From NCBI GenBank assembly GCA_023974075.1, contig CM043797.1, positions 32,565,023 through 32,629,022 of the forward strand: a stretch of DNA of 64,000 bases, written 5' to 3'. The stretch is from Chaenocephalus aceratus (Eukaryota > Chordata > Actinopteri > Perciformes > Channichthyidae). The notes beneath the pieces were generated by a model. It did not search any database. It saw only the letters and a list, made by a program, of their open reading frames with translations, and had not been told where the DNA came from. This document shows positions 10,487 to 21,646 of this stretch, one piece after another (position 1 is the stretch's first letter; each line of letters opens with the position of its first letter). Made by a program: the position numbers and the translations under genes.

Positions 10487-13240
10487 ATGGAGGAAAAATT
10501 AATCATTGCCGTGGCAAATGTCCCAGTCTTGTATGACTGTACTCTGTTCACCTACCGGGACCTAAACCGAAGGAACCAGGCATGGCGGGAGGTGGCAGAG
10601 ACAGTTGGTGAAACTGGTAGGTTTTCAACTGTTTGGAGAGTTTATATCCAGTTTACTTCGTTTTAGCATTGAACGGACAGCTAGTAATGTAGCATAATAA
10701 CATATTGTGGTGACCACCTTCGATGCATCGCCTCCGACTCCGACTCCCATATCTCTCGGCACTACAATATCATATATATTAATATAATAATAAAAAAATA
10801 TTATAATAAGTATAAGCATAATATATAACATAACATATAATACATGCACAGCTATCAAGCATAGACAGTATATTTAGCCAGCTACTAATGTAGCATAACA
10901 TATAATATATATTAATATAATATAAGTATAAGCATAATATATAACATATAATACATGCAGAGGGTGTCGTTTTTCTCATACTGATATTCTGAACAATCTG
11001 TGTTGTTGTATTTGCTGTAAAGTGTCTCTACTGTAGGCTAATTTTATTATATGTACAGCACTTTGGCTCGACCAAAAATCGTTTATAAATGTGCTATATA
11101 AATAAAACTTGATTTGATTCACAGCTATCAAGCATAGACAGTATATTTAGCCAGCATGGAATGTAGCATAAAAATAGCATTCATTTATGGGCTCAGAACA
11201 GTCTCATAATACACACATGAGCACAGAAGGATTCACACTTGTATTTCATGATCCGCAAAAGAATTCAAACTTGTATTTCCGGATCCACACTTGTGTTTTT
11301 CAATGCACACACAAATGTATTCCGTTTCATACACATGTAAATAAAATCCAAATACAGAAAAAAGTTTTACATGTGTATTTTTGATCCTCACATATTTGTT
11401 TTCCGTTTAAATCCTCTGAACCTGCAAACACAAACAGCTTTCTGTGCACGGATCGCTGTGCATTCGTGTGTGGGTTTTTTGAGACTCCCCTGACGGTCAG
11501 CCGATTCGTACTTGTAATTATTTCTATCTATAGCCAATCAGATGTCTCCTCAATTCTAAGCCAATCACATGAGCGCGCCCCCACGAGGGTAGATTTCTTG
11601 CGTTCATGACGTAGTGCTTCATGTACGCATTTTGCGCAGTCCGGAGCCGACAGGTCCATGGAGCCTGCCTGCAGGCGCTAATCTCAGGACACCTCCACTC
11701 TCAGTACAGCGCCACTTTCCGAACAGAAAATGCACGAAAATACAAGCCTTTATATTATTAAGGTACAGCGCCACTTTCCAAACCATTGATGAATGCTTGT
11801 GTACACAAAAACGGCAGGCAAAACCGTTTTAAATGTGTGTTTCCTGTATGGCAAATACAGCTGCTTTATTTATGTCTGTATGAAGTTGTTGTGAGTGTGG
11901 AGGGAGCAGCTACAGGTTAGCTTAACCTAATCGATCAGTGCACTACGAAGCCAGTGCTAGACAGTGACCTGTTAACGGGGGGAGCCCCGCCGGTCATTAT
12001 CGGCCGATATTCACTCTTAATAGTTTGATCGGTGCTCTCTATAAAGGCCGATCAGGAGAGCTGGATCTGATCGATATGGACATAAACGCGAGTGAAGTAA
12101 CCGGACGCGAGAGAGAGATCAGATCAGCTGCTGAGTCTGATGGAGACACGCTGCTCTGCATGATCACCTGAAGCTCCTCCCTCTGTTTAGCGAGCTGACC
12201 GGACTGCGCAAAATGCGTATATGAAGTAATCTTACCCTCGTGGGGGCGCGCTCGTGTGATTGGTTTAGAATGAAGGAGACATCTGATTGGCTATAGATAG
12301 AAAAAATGTACGAAGTACGAATCGGCTGACCGTCAGGGGAGTCTCAAAAAACCCACACACGAATGCAAAGCGATCCGTGCACAGAACGCTGTTTGTGTTT
12401 GCAGGTTCAGGGGATTTAAACGGGAAACTAATAAGTGAGGATCAAAAATACACATGTAAAACTTTTTTCTGTATTTGGATTTTATTTACATGTATATGAA
12501 ACGGAATACATTTGTGTGTGTATTGAAAAACACAAGTATGGATCCGGAAATACAAGTTTGAATCCTTCTGTGCTCATGTGTGTATTATGAGACTGTTCTG
12601 AGCCCATATTCATTAATGGAGGAATAATTTAGTAAATTAACGAAATTCACTTTATTATTTATTAACTTTATTATTTCATTTCATTTCATTAGAGAACGTC
12701 TGCAAGAAAAGATGGAAGAGTCTGAGGGACAGGTTCCGCAAGGAAAAACATTTGGAAAAGGAGGGTACAGGGTCTGCAGGGGGGTACAGGCCCTGGCGTT
12801 TCATGTCAGTGATGGGGTTTTTAACCCCATTCATCGTAGACCGTGAGACGTCCAGCAATGTCTCCCGGCAGACCCTGCCTCCATCCACCCTGGTGGAAGA
12901 GGAAGAGAGCCAGATAGATAGCCAGTCCACCAGCCAGTCCACCAGCCAGTCCGCCAGCCAGCCAGCAGCAGTCAGCATGGAGGAGAATGCTGAGGTCCGG
13001 GGGAAAACACGGGGGAGGGGGAGGGAGATCTCCCCGTTTGAAAGAAGTCTGCTGTCTGCTGTGACCAATTACATACCAATTGCCCAGCCAACCCCACCAG
13101 TGGTGGAGGAGGACGAGGACTTTCAATTCTTCAAGAGCCTCTTGCCCACCATGAATCAGATGACAAAGGCACAGAGGGCAAGAGTCCGCCTCGGGGTACA
13201 CCAGATCATTTTTGAGGTGGACCAGGAGAACAATGTATAA
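10487..13240 (+). CDS. Harbinger MADF/BESS DNA-binding accessory protein
   Basis: Two exons: 10487-10616 (ATG, donor GTAGGT) and 12693-13240 (acceptor TTAG), stop TAA. The spliced frame is open. Residues about 1-90 form a MADF domain: MEEKLIIAVANVPVLYD, TYRDLNRRNQAWREV, then after the splice NVCKKRWKSLRDRFRKE and PWRFMSVMGFL. A serine/glutamine stretch with a QSTS repeat follows. The C-terminus is a BESS motif, DEDFQFFKSLLPTMNQMTK. In PIF/Harbinger elements this protein binds the transposon ends and helps bring the transposase to the nucleus. The intron is 2.08 kb only because other transposons lie in it. No disabling change is visible. Confidence 0.85.
10968..11118 (+). mobile_element. L2-type LINE 3' tail
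   Basis: Matches 57885-58040 (CTGTAAAGTGTCTCTACTGT, CAGCACTTTGGCTCGACCAA, end ATAAATAAAACTT). It is flanked by two copies of a roughly 50 bp sequence (CACAGCTATCAAGCATAGAC..., 10848 and 11121), longer than a normal LINE target duplication. Confidence 0.7.
11186..12608. mobile_element. 1.4 kb DNA element with about 430 bp inverted repeats
   Basis: Ends TATGGGCTCAGAACAG (11186) and CTGTTCTGAGCCCATA (to 12608), flanked by TTCATT on both sides (11180-11185 and 12609-12614). The arms 11186-11610 and about 12215-12608 are near reverse complements. The unique middle (about 11640-12200) has no convincing gene. Non-autonomous; superfamily not determined. It lies wholly in the MADF intron. Confidence 0.8.
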
Positions 13241-13284
13241 TTTTATAATTTTTTCACACGTACTGATCCACATTACATTTTTTT

Positions 13285-13345
13285 ACACTCATCACACACA
13301 CTTCACTCATCACACACACTTCACTCATCACACACACTTCACTCA
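13285..13345 (+). repeat. 18-bp tandem repeat, about three units
   Basis: Unit TTCACTCATCACACACAC just downstream of the MADF/BESS stop codon. Confidence 0.85.
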
Positions 13346-13668
13346 AATTCACCAAATAAAACATTATTTCAAGTATGTTATGGCTATACTGTGTCTTCAC
13401 TTGTTCATGTGGTTTGTCAGTTGCAACATACCAGAAGCTTCATGTATGTCGGTATATATAATGTGCTTTCTTCTGTATGAGTGGTTTATCAGTAAAAACA
13501 GGGCTGAAAGAAAAAAGTTGTTAGTCATATCATAATATAATAATATCAATTCAAGAAACATGTTTATTAGGAATGTTGATTTTAAAATGGCTCATTTGGA
13601 ATATTTGCTCTTTAAAGAAAATGGGTAGCTCTTAAAAGAGCTTTTGGTTTGGAGGAGCCATGGTGACC

Positions 13669-14584
13669 CTACACCACATTATGCTGCCATGACACTACAC
13701 CCTCCTCATTCAAATAGGAGCAGAAGGTCTCCCGCAGTTGGATGGATCGGCGTGTGGCATTGTTGGAGCCCATCATAGGTGCATCGCGCAGGGTTGGAGC
13801 TTCATCACTCGACTCTGCGACGACAGGGACGACAGGTGTGCATGATGACCTTCCTATTGTCTTCCTGCGGAGGACGTTGTGCAACACACAGGCGGCCTTC
13901 ACACACAACTCTGTTACCTCCGGGCTGGTGGTGATGACACGCCGGAACATTCTCCACTGGGATGAGAGGATGCCAAACGCACATTCAACCACCAACCTGG
14001 CCCGGCTGAGGCGGTAGTTGAACAGCTTCCTTTCACGGGTGAGCTGATGTCCAGGGAACGGACGCAGCAGGTTGTCCAGCAGCGGAAAAGCCTCATCTCC
14101 AACCAACACATGGGGAAGAAGGCCGAGCCGCTCTGCTCCTGGGATGACGGTGTCAGGTGGTAGCTGCAGACTGCCATCTCGGAGGCCCTCTCCAAAAGCG
14201 GAATTCCGCAGGCTCCCACCGTCGCTGCTCCTTCCAAAATCTCCGACATCCACTACCCTGAAGAGGTACTGGGCATCCACTACAGCCAGTAGTACCAAGG
14301 AGTGGGTGGACTTGTAGTTGAAGTACAGGGACCCAGAATTTGCTGGAGCCTGGATCACCACGTGCTTCCCATCAATGGCACCAACGCAATTTGGAAAGTT
14401 CCAGCGCTCCTGGAACCCAGCAGCGATGGCTCTCCAGTCCTCCGTCTGTGGTACCGGCATGGTCTCCTCAACCAGGGCGGTCCAGATGGCACCCGCAACC
14501 TCCTTGACGATGACAGCCACTGTTGTATGCCCGACCCGATAGCTGAATGCTATGGTCCTGTACGAGTCACCGGTTGCCAGGTAC
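13669..14584 (-). CDS. Harbinger DDE transposase, main exon (HARBI1-like)
   Basis: Starts at an acceptor (TTTTCTCAG, exon base 14584) and reads open to a stop at 13669, about 305 residues. The family signature YLATGDSYRTIAFSYRVG opens it. The DDE_4 nuclease motifs follow in order: VGAIDGKHVVIQAP (first D), VVDVGDFGRSSDGGS, LVGDEAFPL (second D) and RARLVVECAFGILSSQWRMF (E). All three acidic residues are present. Teleost relatives place about 80-100 residues upstream in a first exon; here that position is satellite DNA, so exon 1 is lost or displaced. The frame running further upstream through the CA-rich satellite is not protein-coding. Confidence 0.88.
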
Positions 14585-14626
14585 CTGAGAAAAAAGTAAT
14601 ATACAAGATTTAAAAAAAAAAGGTTA

Positions 14627-15320
14627 TACACCACACAGACACACACATCACAGACACACACATCACAGACAGACACACACACCACAGACACACACATCAC
14701 AGACACACACACCACAGACACACACACAATTACACCACAGACACACACACACACCACAGACACACACATCACAGACACACAATTACACCACAGGCAGACA
14801 CACATCACAGACACACACACCACAGACACACACATCACAGACACACAATTACACCACAGGCAGACACACACCACAGACACACACATCACAGACACACAAT
14901 TACACCACAGACACACACACCACAGACACACACATCACAGACACACAATTACACCACAGGCAGACACACATCACAGACACACACACCACAGACACACACA
15001 TCACAGACACACAATTACACCACAGGCAGACACACACCACAGACACACAATTACATCACAGGCAGACACAGACACACACATCACAGACATACAATTACAC
15101 CACAGGCAGACACACATCATATACATACAATTACACCACAGGCAGACACACATCACAGACACACACACACACACCACAGACACACACATCACAGACACAC
15201 AATTACACCACAGACACACACACATCACAGACACACACACCACAGACACACACATCACAGACACACAATTACACCACAGACACACACATCACAGACACAC
15301 AATTACACCACAGACAGACA
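14627..15320. repeat. CACAGACA-type satellite array
   Basis: Nearly 700 bp of ACACACATCACAGACAC units with interspersed CAATTACACCACAGG, forming higher-order blocks of variable length. Begins directly upstream of the transposase exon. Confidence 0.9.
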
Positions 15321-15713
15321 CTACTTACTCAAGTACAAGATCTGAGTACTTCTACTTTTACTCAAGTACAAGATCTGAGTACTTCTACTTTTACTCAAGT
15401 ACAAGATCTGAGTACTTCTACTTTTACTCAAGTACAAGATCTGAGTACTTCTACTTTTACTCAAGTACAAGATCTGAGTACTTGTACTTTTACTCAAGTA
15501 CAATATCTGAGTACTTCTACTTTTACTCAAGTACAAGATCTGAGTACTTCTACTTTTACTCAAGTACAAGATCTGAGTACTTCTACTTTTACTCAAGTAC
15601 AAGATCTGAGTACTTATACTTTTACTAAGTACAAGATCTGAGTACTTCTACTTTTACTCGAGTACAAGATCTGAGTACTTCTATTTTTACTCAAGTACAA
15701 TATCTGAGTAATT
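15321..15713. repeat. 33-bp minisatellite
   Basis: About twelve head-to-tail units built from TACTCAAGTACAAGATCTGA then GTACTTCTACTTT, with few substitutions. Contiguous, with no spacers, so not a CRISPR array. Confidence 0.93.
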
Positions 15714-16567
15714 CTCCAGCTCTGGTAGTGTATTAGCATGAATTGTAGCCACAAAATCACGCAGAGCTGCATAGAAATAGACTCACAATGGTAACAAGTG
15801 GAAAATAATATTTACAAATGTGCACAATGATTTGTAGGTAATGTTGACTACTCAAGACACCTGACTTATACATCTTCAAAGGAAGACTGTGTTCATTCTA
15901 CAATTACATGGGATTAAAGCAAAATGTAGTTTTACTTGTATAATACTTCAATTTTATATAAAAGACAGTTTGTTTTTATCTGTTTTCAAATAAACAAAGT
16001 CTTTGTTTATTTGCTTCTCTTGGCTTTCAGAATATTAAACTTGTTTCGGCAAATTCAGATGATAAATACAACTTTGAAGCTTCGGCATAATTACATGCAG
16101 AGAACGGACTAATGTAACATCACAGCAAGCATAACAACAGCCGGTGTTTCTTGTGAGTGTTTCACAAATACAAGTACACAAATGTAAAAATACACAAACA
16201 CACTCGCGAGCTTCCCCGAGACCAGTAATACAAACGAAAATGTGTCTTCGGGTCAATGTGACTGATTTCGATAGAGCAAGTCACATTTGGTTTAGGCACG
16301 AAACATACTACCAGTAGATACATTGCTTTCAAAATCGCTCTGTGTCGAATCAATAGATTATATTTCATGACTATAACACGAAATGCTGTGAGTGCTTCAT
16401 CCTCTGAACAGCACACGATGGCGACTGTAACGCACATAACATAGGTACGCTCCTCTGAAATGATTGTCCCCTGCAATTATTATTATCCCTCATGGAGTTC
16501 GCTATTCAGCTTGCTAACGTTAGCTTAAACAAACGTAACATGCAATGTTAGCCTAATCTAAAATGCT
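15714..16567. other. No feature recognised
   Basis: AT-rich non-coding sequence between the minisatellite and a transposon exon. No open frame with family features. Confidence 0.3.
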
Positions 16568-17042
16568 CTACGACGGCGTACCTTTCATGTGGCTCGTCAG
16601 CGCAGACTCTCCCATTGTTATGTTGCAAACTTTGCAGGAGGCTACTCGTGGGCTTGACCCTCGTCTTAGCCATGGCTTGTATTTGTCTTCTACTAGCCAA
16701 CGCTCGTTGAAACGGCAACCTCCTGGCACACGGTCATCTATCACTCTCATCAGAATGCCCAGGTTACATGTAACACAAACACTTGCAGGTCGCGTGCATA
16801 GCGCGGGAAGGCCGCAGCGGAGCTGTTTTATGTAGAAGCGAAGCAATTCTTTTCTTTTAATCTAAAAAGCGAACTATTCAGTCAGACAGCAATTTATTGT
16901 AAAAGTAAAGCATTTACATTTTCAAGCACTTTATCTCAATTTCAAGCACCATTCCCAAAATTCAAGCACTTTCCCAACCTTGAAAACACCACGTCAAATT
17001 TCAAGCATTTTCAAGGATTACAAGCACCCGTACGAACCCTGT
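16568..17042 (-). pseudogene. BED-like zinc-finger exon of a DNA transposon, with terminal region
   Basis: The minus-strand frame 16568-16846 reads FNERWLVEDKYKPWLRR, then CKVCNITMGESALTSHMKG, a C-x2-C...H arrangement with the motif typical of fish transposon exons with BED-type fingers. No catalytic domain is attached. The stretch 16910-17042, rich in repeated TTCAAGCA and ending GTACGAACCCTG, looks like the element's end. A broken copy. Confidence 0.55.
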
Positions 17043-17048
17043 GAAATG

Positions 17049-17425
17049 CAGTGACGTGCGGTGAGGTTCATGGCTGGTGAGGCACTGACTCTTTCAGAGT
17101 CAGATTTACAAATATTATATTTTGACCTTAATCGAAATGTTCGGTTATTTTCAAAAGCTGTTTTAGTCAGATGCTTCGATTCATTTTAAACAGACTGTTC
17201 AACAAAAGGATACCCAAAATCTAAATATTGGATTGTTCTTTCTTAGTAAGTTCCCATGTTCATTACAATTGTGGTCTTACCTTGACTTGAAGATGAAGTC
17301 CATGCTATCCTTCTGGACAACAATCTCCATTACATTTTTGTAAAAGTCCTCCTTATCTTCCTCTAGTTTCAAAAGTCGAGCTTGTTGTTTGCGTCTGCGT
17401 AGAATAACAGTAGCAACAAGACTGA
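17049..17425. mobile_element. DNA transposon end (CAGTGACGTGCGG type)
   Basis: Starts CAGTGACGTGCGGTGAGGTT. A related opposite end, inverted, closes at about 41192 (CACGTCGCTGCTG). A short minus-strand frame (17277-17420) ends KDSMDFIFKSR and may be transposon exon sequence; I do not recognise it. The element appears cut by DIRS copy A near 17430. Confidence 0.45.
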
Positions 17426-17442
17426 GGTTACGTACTGTAACC

Positions 17443-17692
17443 CAGCTTCTATGAGTATAGGCGCAGCCCTCTAAGGCTATCGCTATTGGGTAATCCCACT
17501 GCACGTGTGCAGCACTGACAGACTTAATCCACGCCCACCTATGACGTGGGCCCCACCTCCGGCCTCACTTCCGTATAAATAGGAAGAAGGCTCGTCCAAC
17601 TGCTCCCACACAAACAGCTTTTCTTCAGCTATTTGCGGAGCCAGTGGGGCCCGAACCTTAGAGGGCTGCGCCTATACTCATAGAAGCTGGGT
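17443..17692. repeat. DIRS inverted terminal/internal complementary repeat
   Basis: TAACCCAGCTTCTATGAGTA... at 17439-17477 is reversed and complemented at 17652-17694. Copies of CCCTCTAAGGCTATCGCTAT follow at 17468 and 17727. This agrees with the inverted repeats and internal complementary region used by DIRS elements during circular replication. Confidence 0.7.
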
Positions 17693-18564
17693 TACAAACC
17701 TCAGTTCTATTTCGTATGAGGCTTCGCCCTCTAAGGCTATCGCTATTGGGTTAAGGGGCGAAGCAGGATGTAGTCCACGCCCCACTGGTCCGTCCGTAAC
17801 CAGAAGCACAAAAACCCATCTACTCAATTAATAACCCATGCGAAAAAGAAGGAGCATCACAGTCCCTGGAAATATAGCATTATTCCAAATGAATATTCTC
17901 TTTAAGGGAATGAAGGTGAATACCTGTCGTTTTAAAAAAAAGTAGAGATAAACAAATCCCACTTGTTAAACCTATAAAAGAGGGGCAAAAGGGGCAGCTC
18001 TCTGAATGCCGATAGGCAGGAGAGAGGGCATGCCGTTTAGTCCCTGACTTTACTCAATCTGACAGAACACTCAGTACTGAATGTGTAAGAGAGGAATGGG
18101 AGACATCCCTCAAATAAAAACGAATAAAAGAACAGGATGCAGCATTGCAAATGTCTTCCACTGTCATTCCTCCATGCAATGCCATAGAGGTTGAAATTCC
18201 TCTGGTGCTGTGCGCTTTGATGTTTTCTGGGAGATCCACCCCAGAGTAGACATACGCCTGTGACACAGTCTCACCCAACCAGTGTGACAGCCGCTGTGCA
18301 GACAGAGGTTGCCCTATTGAGTGCTCTCTGTAATGCACAACCAGGCGCTGAGACTTGCGCAACGTGGCTGTGCGTGCAATATAACATGACAGCGCACGTA
18401 CGGGTCAGAGGAGATGAGATGTGGCTTCTTCCTCTGATGTGTGAGGAGGAGGGAAGAAACCATCCAAAGTGATCCCTCTTGATCTAAACGAGCTTGTGAT
18501 CACCTTTGGCATAAAAGCCGGGTTAGGGCGCAAAACAGCTGAGCTGCCATCTCCTTGGATCTGG

Positions 18565-21343
18565 CAACACACTCTCACTCCCTAAGCGTCCAATAGCGAC
18601 GTTTGGTCAGTGTCCGTGGCGTCCAATTGTGACGCTCCTAGGCTCCTTCAGCGTCATAAAGGGACGCAAATAGCTTTCAACTGATTGCAATGTATTCCTA
18701 TCTGCGTCGGGATTTGACGCTCATGGAAGCACGGCATTCGTTTATGTCGGCTGCCCTTAAAGGTAATGTGAGCTTCCATTCCCAGGAGTAAAGGATGGCA
18801 GAAGACACTACACTACCCATAATCCCCAGCTATCGTTTGGACTACACCATGTGCTCTTGACAAACCCCGTGATAGTCCTCAAGCTCTGTGATTGGAGAGT
18901 GTGCTCCGAGGGTTAAGCCAATTCTCGAACAGCACTTGAAATGGGATGGAACCACGGCAGACTGTCCAAAACTGGATTTGAACGGGTCCACCGCGTCCCC
19001 CCTCCCCCACCCCGTCCCCAGAACTACACATGCTGGCTATTCTGTTTCGCAACATGTTCTCTATGGCACGTCTCTACTGGGAGTTGTAGTTTTAAAAGAC
19101 GTTTTCGTATTTCCCATAATAAGAAGTTGCCAGTATTAAACTGTGTATATCCCTGGAGGTTTAGGGGACAGGAAACACTCACATTTAAAACATATAATTA
19201 ATAAATGGGTGAAAATTGCTTGTGCCCATTATGGGCAGTATTAATATATATACCCACACGCCAGCTAAGGTCAGAAGAGCTTTATTTAACAGCTGGTCTT
19301 ATGTGTGTGACCCCTGTGATAACATTACATTACATTAATTGATAAGCCTGAAACATGCACTTGTCAAGGTTCAGAGGCACATTTTGCAAATATGGCAGTA
19401 GCCATCGATCAGCTTAAGATAAGATATACTTTATTGATCCCAAGTTGGAACATTTGCGTTACATCAGCATGTGTAACAGTTAAATATGCAGTTGTGTTTA
19501 TTTGAAAATCATTTAGTATAATCACATACATTCTGTGTTTTATATTCAACAATTCTGTGTTCTTTATTTATTGATTGTTCAATACCTGACAAGGCCGGAG
19601 ATGAAATATCTACATACATCTTATAGGAGTGTAATACATTATGTATAATATCAGTTAAAATAAGTGCTTCAACATAGTTAACATTGCTGGAGGTATGTAC
19701 AAATATTGATAGATGTCTTGTAATGCACTATTGAGGAACCTGCAACCCAAGTTTTTCATTCAGTGCAGAACTACACCACAGTTGTGTAGGCCTATATGAT
19801 ATGTCAATAAACCTTAGAACATCTTGAAATCTTGAAAGGGATGTGCAAAATAGTCATTACATACAGTCTTTAATTAACAATTAGTAGAGAATAACGAGTA
19901 ATGAATATACTTTATAGGGATCGTATTAATATCTAATAATAAAAATATTGAAATTCAATAACATGCTTTAACCACTAGGTGTCGCTTTATATCAGCTGTG
20001 CACCTTTATGGTGTAAATACAGCCTATCTACCAATTGGATCAAATATAAAAGTGAGCCGAATTAGTGTTGATACTGCAAGGAGACGTATTGTGTGAAAAG
20101 AAATGTAAGATGTTGTTTAATGGCTGATATATTTATGATCCAAGTCACGTTTTCAGTTCCTCATGTTTGTCTTCTCATCAGGGCTCTATAAATACAGAAT
20201 TACGGCAGATATGTAATATGTAATGCAGCCGAACCGTGTATTACAATGCCGTTATGTGATGACTTTCAAAGAGAAAAGCAAGCACACTCGGAATAAGGTA
20301 TTATTATTATTTTTTAAAAATATTTTGGTCTGTTTCCGGTATTTGTTAATGACGATGTGCTCTGAGATGTGAGACTGGAATTGCACAGGGGGGAAATAAC
20401 GTAGGCTATCTTTAGATGCGGATTTTGTTAAACTAATATGTTTAGGCTGTGGACCAACACTATACATTGACGGCGAAGGGGGTAGCAATAAAGATAACAC
20501 CATTAAACAGTTACACAACATAACAGAAATAATATCGATAGCAGCGTCCCTAGCAACCACCTTGGTAACAATGAAAACGTCGCGATTTCCTGAAGTAATC
20601 TTCGTAATAACTAGCAAACTAAAGATCATGTACATCCACTGCACACATAATCAGAAATAACAACTCATATTTCTCGCATCAAATGACATCAAAACGCATT
20701 TTAATGGCCAAACTAACTTTAAAATAGGCATTTTCTACCGAGAATAAAACGAATTTCAGCCATGTTTTCTTTTTCTGCAGGGAGAAATTTGAAGATCACG
20801 TGACATAGACGCCAGCCATCGGAATGAATGGTGAAAAAAACGGGGTTTGTCAAACAGAGCACATGGTGTAGGCCAAACGATAGCTGGGGATTCTGGGTAG
20901 TGTAGTGTCTTCTACCATCCTTTACTCAGAAAACATATTTGTTTCTCCGAATCGAAGGGGAAAAATACAAAAGCATTGCACACAATTTAAACCAATCAAT
21001 GTTGTGTAATTAACAAGGATAATCTGGTGTTTTTTAGTCGATGAGTAGTGCAGATATCACTGTAAAATCAATCGACAGTAAGAGGAGTACTTACTTCCGG
21101 GTGTAAAATTCTCCGTTATCCAATGGGAATGGATGCTCACATTGCCTTTAAGGGCAGCCGGCATAAACGAATGCCGTGCTTCCATGAGCGTCAAATCCCG
21201 ACGCAGATGGGAATACATTGCAATCAGTTGAAAGCTATTTGCGTCCCTTTATGACGCTGAAGGAGCCTAGGAGCGTCACAATTGGACGCCACGGACACTG
21301 ACCAAACGTCGCTATTGGACGCTTAGGGAGTGAGAGTGTGTTG
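18565..21343. mobile_element. LTIR element, copy 1 (2.8 kb, unclassified)
   Basis: Ends CAACACACTCTCACTCCCTA and, inverted, ...GAGAGTGTGTTG. The flanking GATCTGG on both sides (18558-18564 and 21344-21350) is a 7 bp duplication, extendable to TTGGATCTGG depending on where the end is drawn. The outer inverted repeats are about 220 bp; inner arms (18790-18880 and 20846-20930) also pair. The middle holds a LINE/SINE-like tail (AAGATATACTTTATTGATCC, 19422) and one 130-codon frame. No transposase is seen. A second copy with the same ends is at 42095-44901. Confidence 0.85.
20252..20644 (-). CDS. Uncharacterised hydrophobic ORF in LTIR copy 1
   Basis: 130 codons. Two hydrophobic stretches near the N-terminus (MYMIFSLLVITKI and IISVMLCNCLMVLSLLLPP) could be membrane segments; the rest is polar and basic. 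The same frame exists in copy 2 (43849-44265) with a longer N-terminus because a TGA in copy 1 is absent there. I recognise no family. Since the two DNA copies are nearly identical throughout, conservation of the frame is not independent evidence that it is translated. Confidence 0.25.
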   Translation of the reverse strand: MQWMYMIFSLLVITKITSGNRDVFIVTKVVARDAAIDIISVMLCNCLMVLSLLLPPSPSMYSVGPQPKHISLTKSASKDSLRYFPPVQFQSHISEHIVINKYRKQTKIFLKNNNNTLFRVCLLFSLKVIT

Positions 21344-21646
21344 GATCTGGAGACATGACGGAGCCACAGAGAGAGCAGACACATCACTCACCCTTTAGCT
21401 GATGTCAGAGCCAATAGCAGAGCTACTTTGGCTGACAAGAACTTCAGGGGGACCTGATCTAAAGGTTCAAATGGAGCTTTACTCAGTGCGCGTAACACTA
21501 AAGCCAAAACCCATTGAGGCGCCAAAGCGCGTGACACATGTCTGAGTCTCTGTGCTCCCCGTAGAAAACGTTTTGTCAGAGGGTGACTAAACACCGTGCT
21601 GACCCCAAACCTACGTGGCAAGATGAAATGGCAGCAGCATATGTTT

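Larger units (their letters stand above)
10184..14584. mobile_element. PIF/Harbinger element (H1) with both genes
   Basis: Left end CGGCCCGTACACACTACAGA follows a TAA trinucleotide, a TWA-type Harbinger target. Inside lie the two genes these elements carry: a MADF/BESS (Myb-like partner) protein on + and a DDE nuclease on -, converging. In known Harbingers both proteins are needed for transposition. The reverse complement of the left end is not found to the right; the element runs instead into satellite DNA at 14627 where transposase exon 1 and the right end should be. The MADF intron contains an L2 tail and a 1.4 kb inverted-repeat element. Confidence 0.85.

Noticed and set aside
14585..14931. 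Minus-strand open frame upstream of the transposase reading as cysteine/valine/tryptophan repeats
   Set aside because: It is a translation of the CACAGACA satellite, and a splice acceptor marks the real exon start at 14584.
15321..15713. CRISPR-like regular repeats
   Set aside because: 33-bp units are directly contiguous with no unique spacers, in eukaryotic DNA; this is a minisatellite.
18941..19201. Plus-strand frames repeated at 18888-19201 and 42421-42734
   Set aside because: They recur only because the LTIR DNA is duplicated; no codon-level features support coding.
20252..20644. LTIR ORF as part of a 7-TM receptor (odorant-receptor-like start)
   Set aside because: Only two short hydrophobic stretches are present and no receptor signature can be shown; left as uncharacterised.
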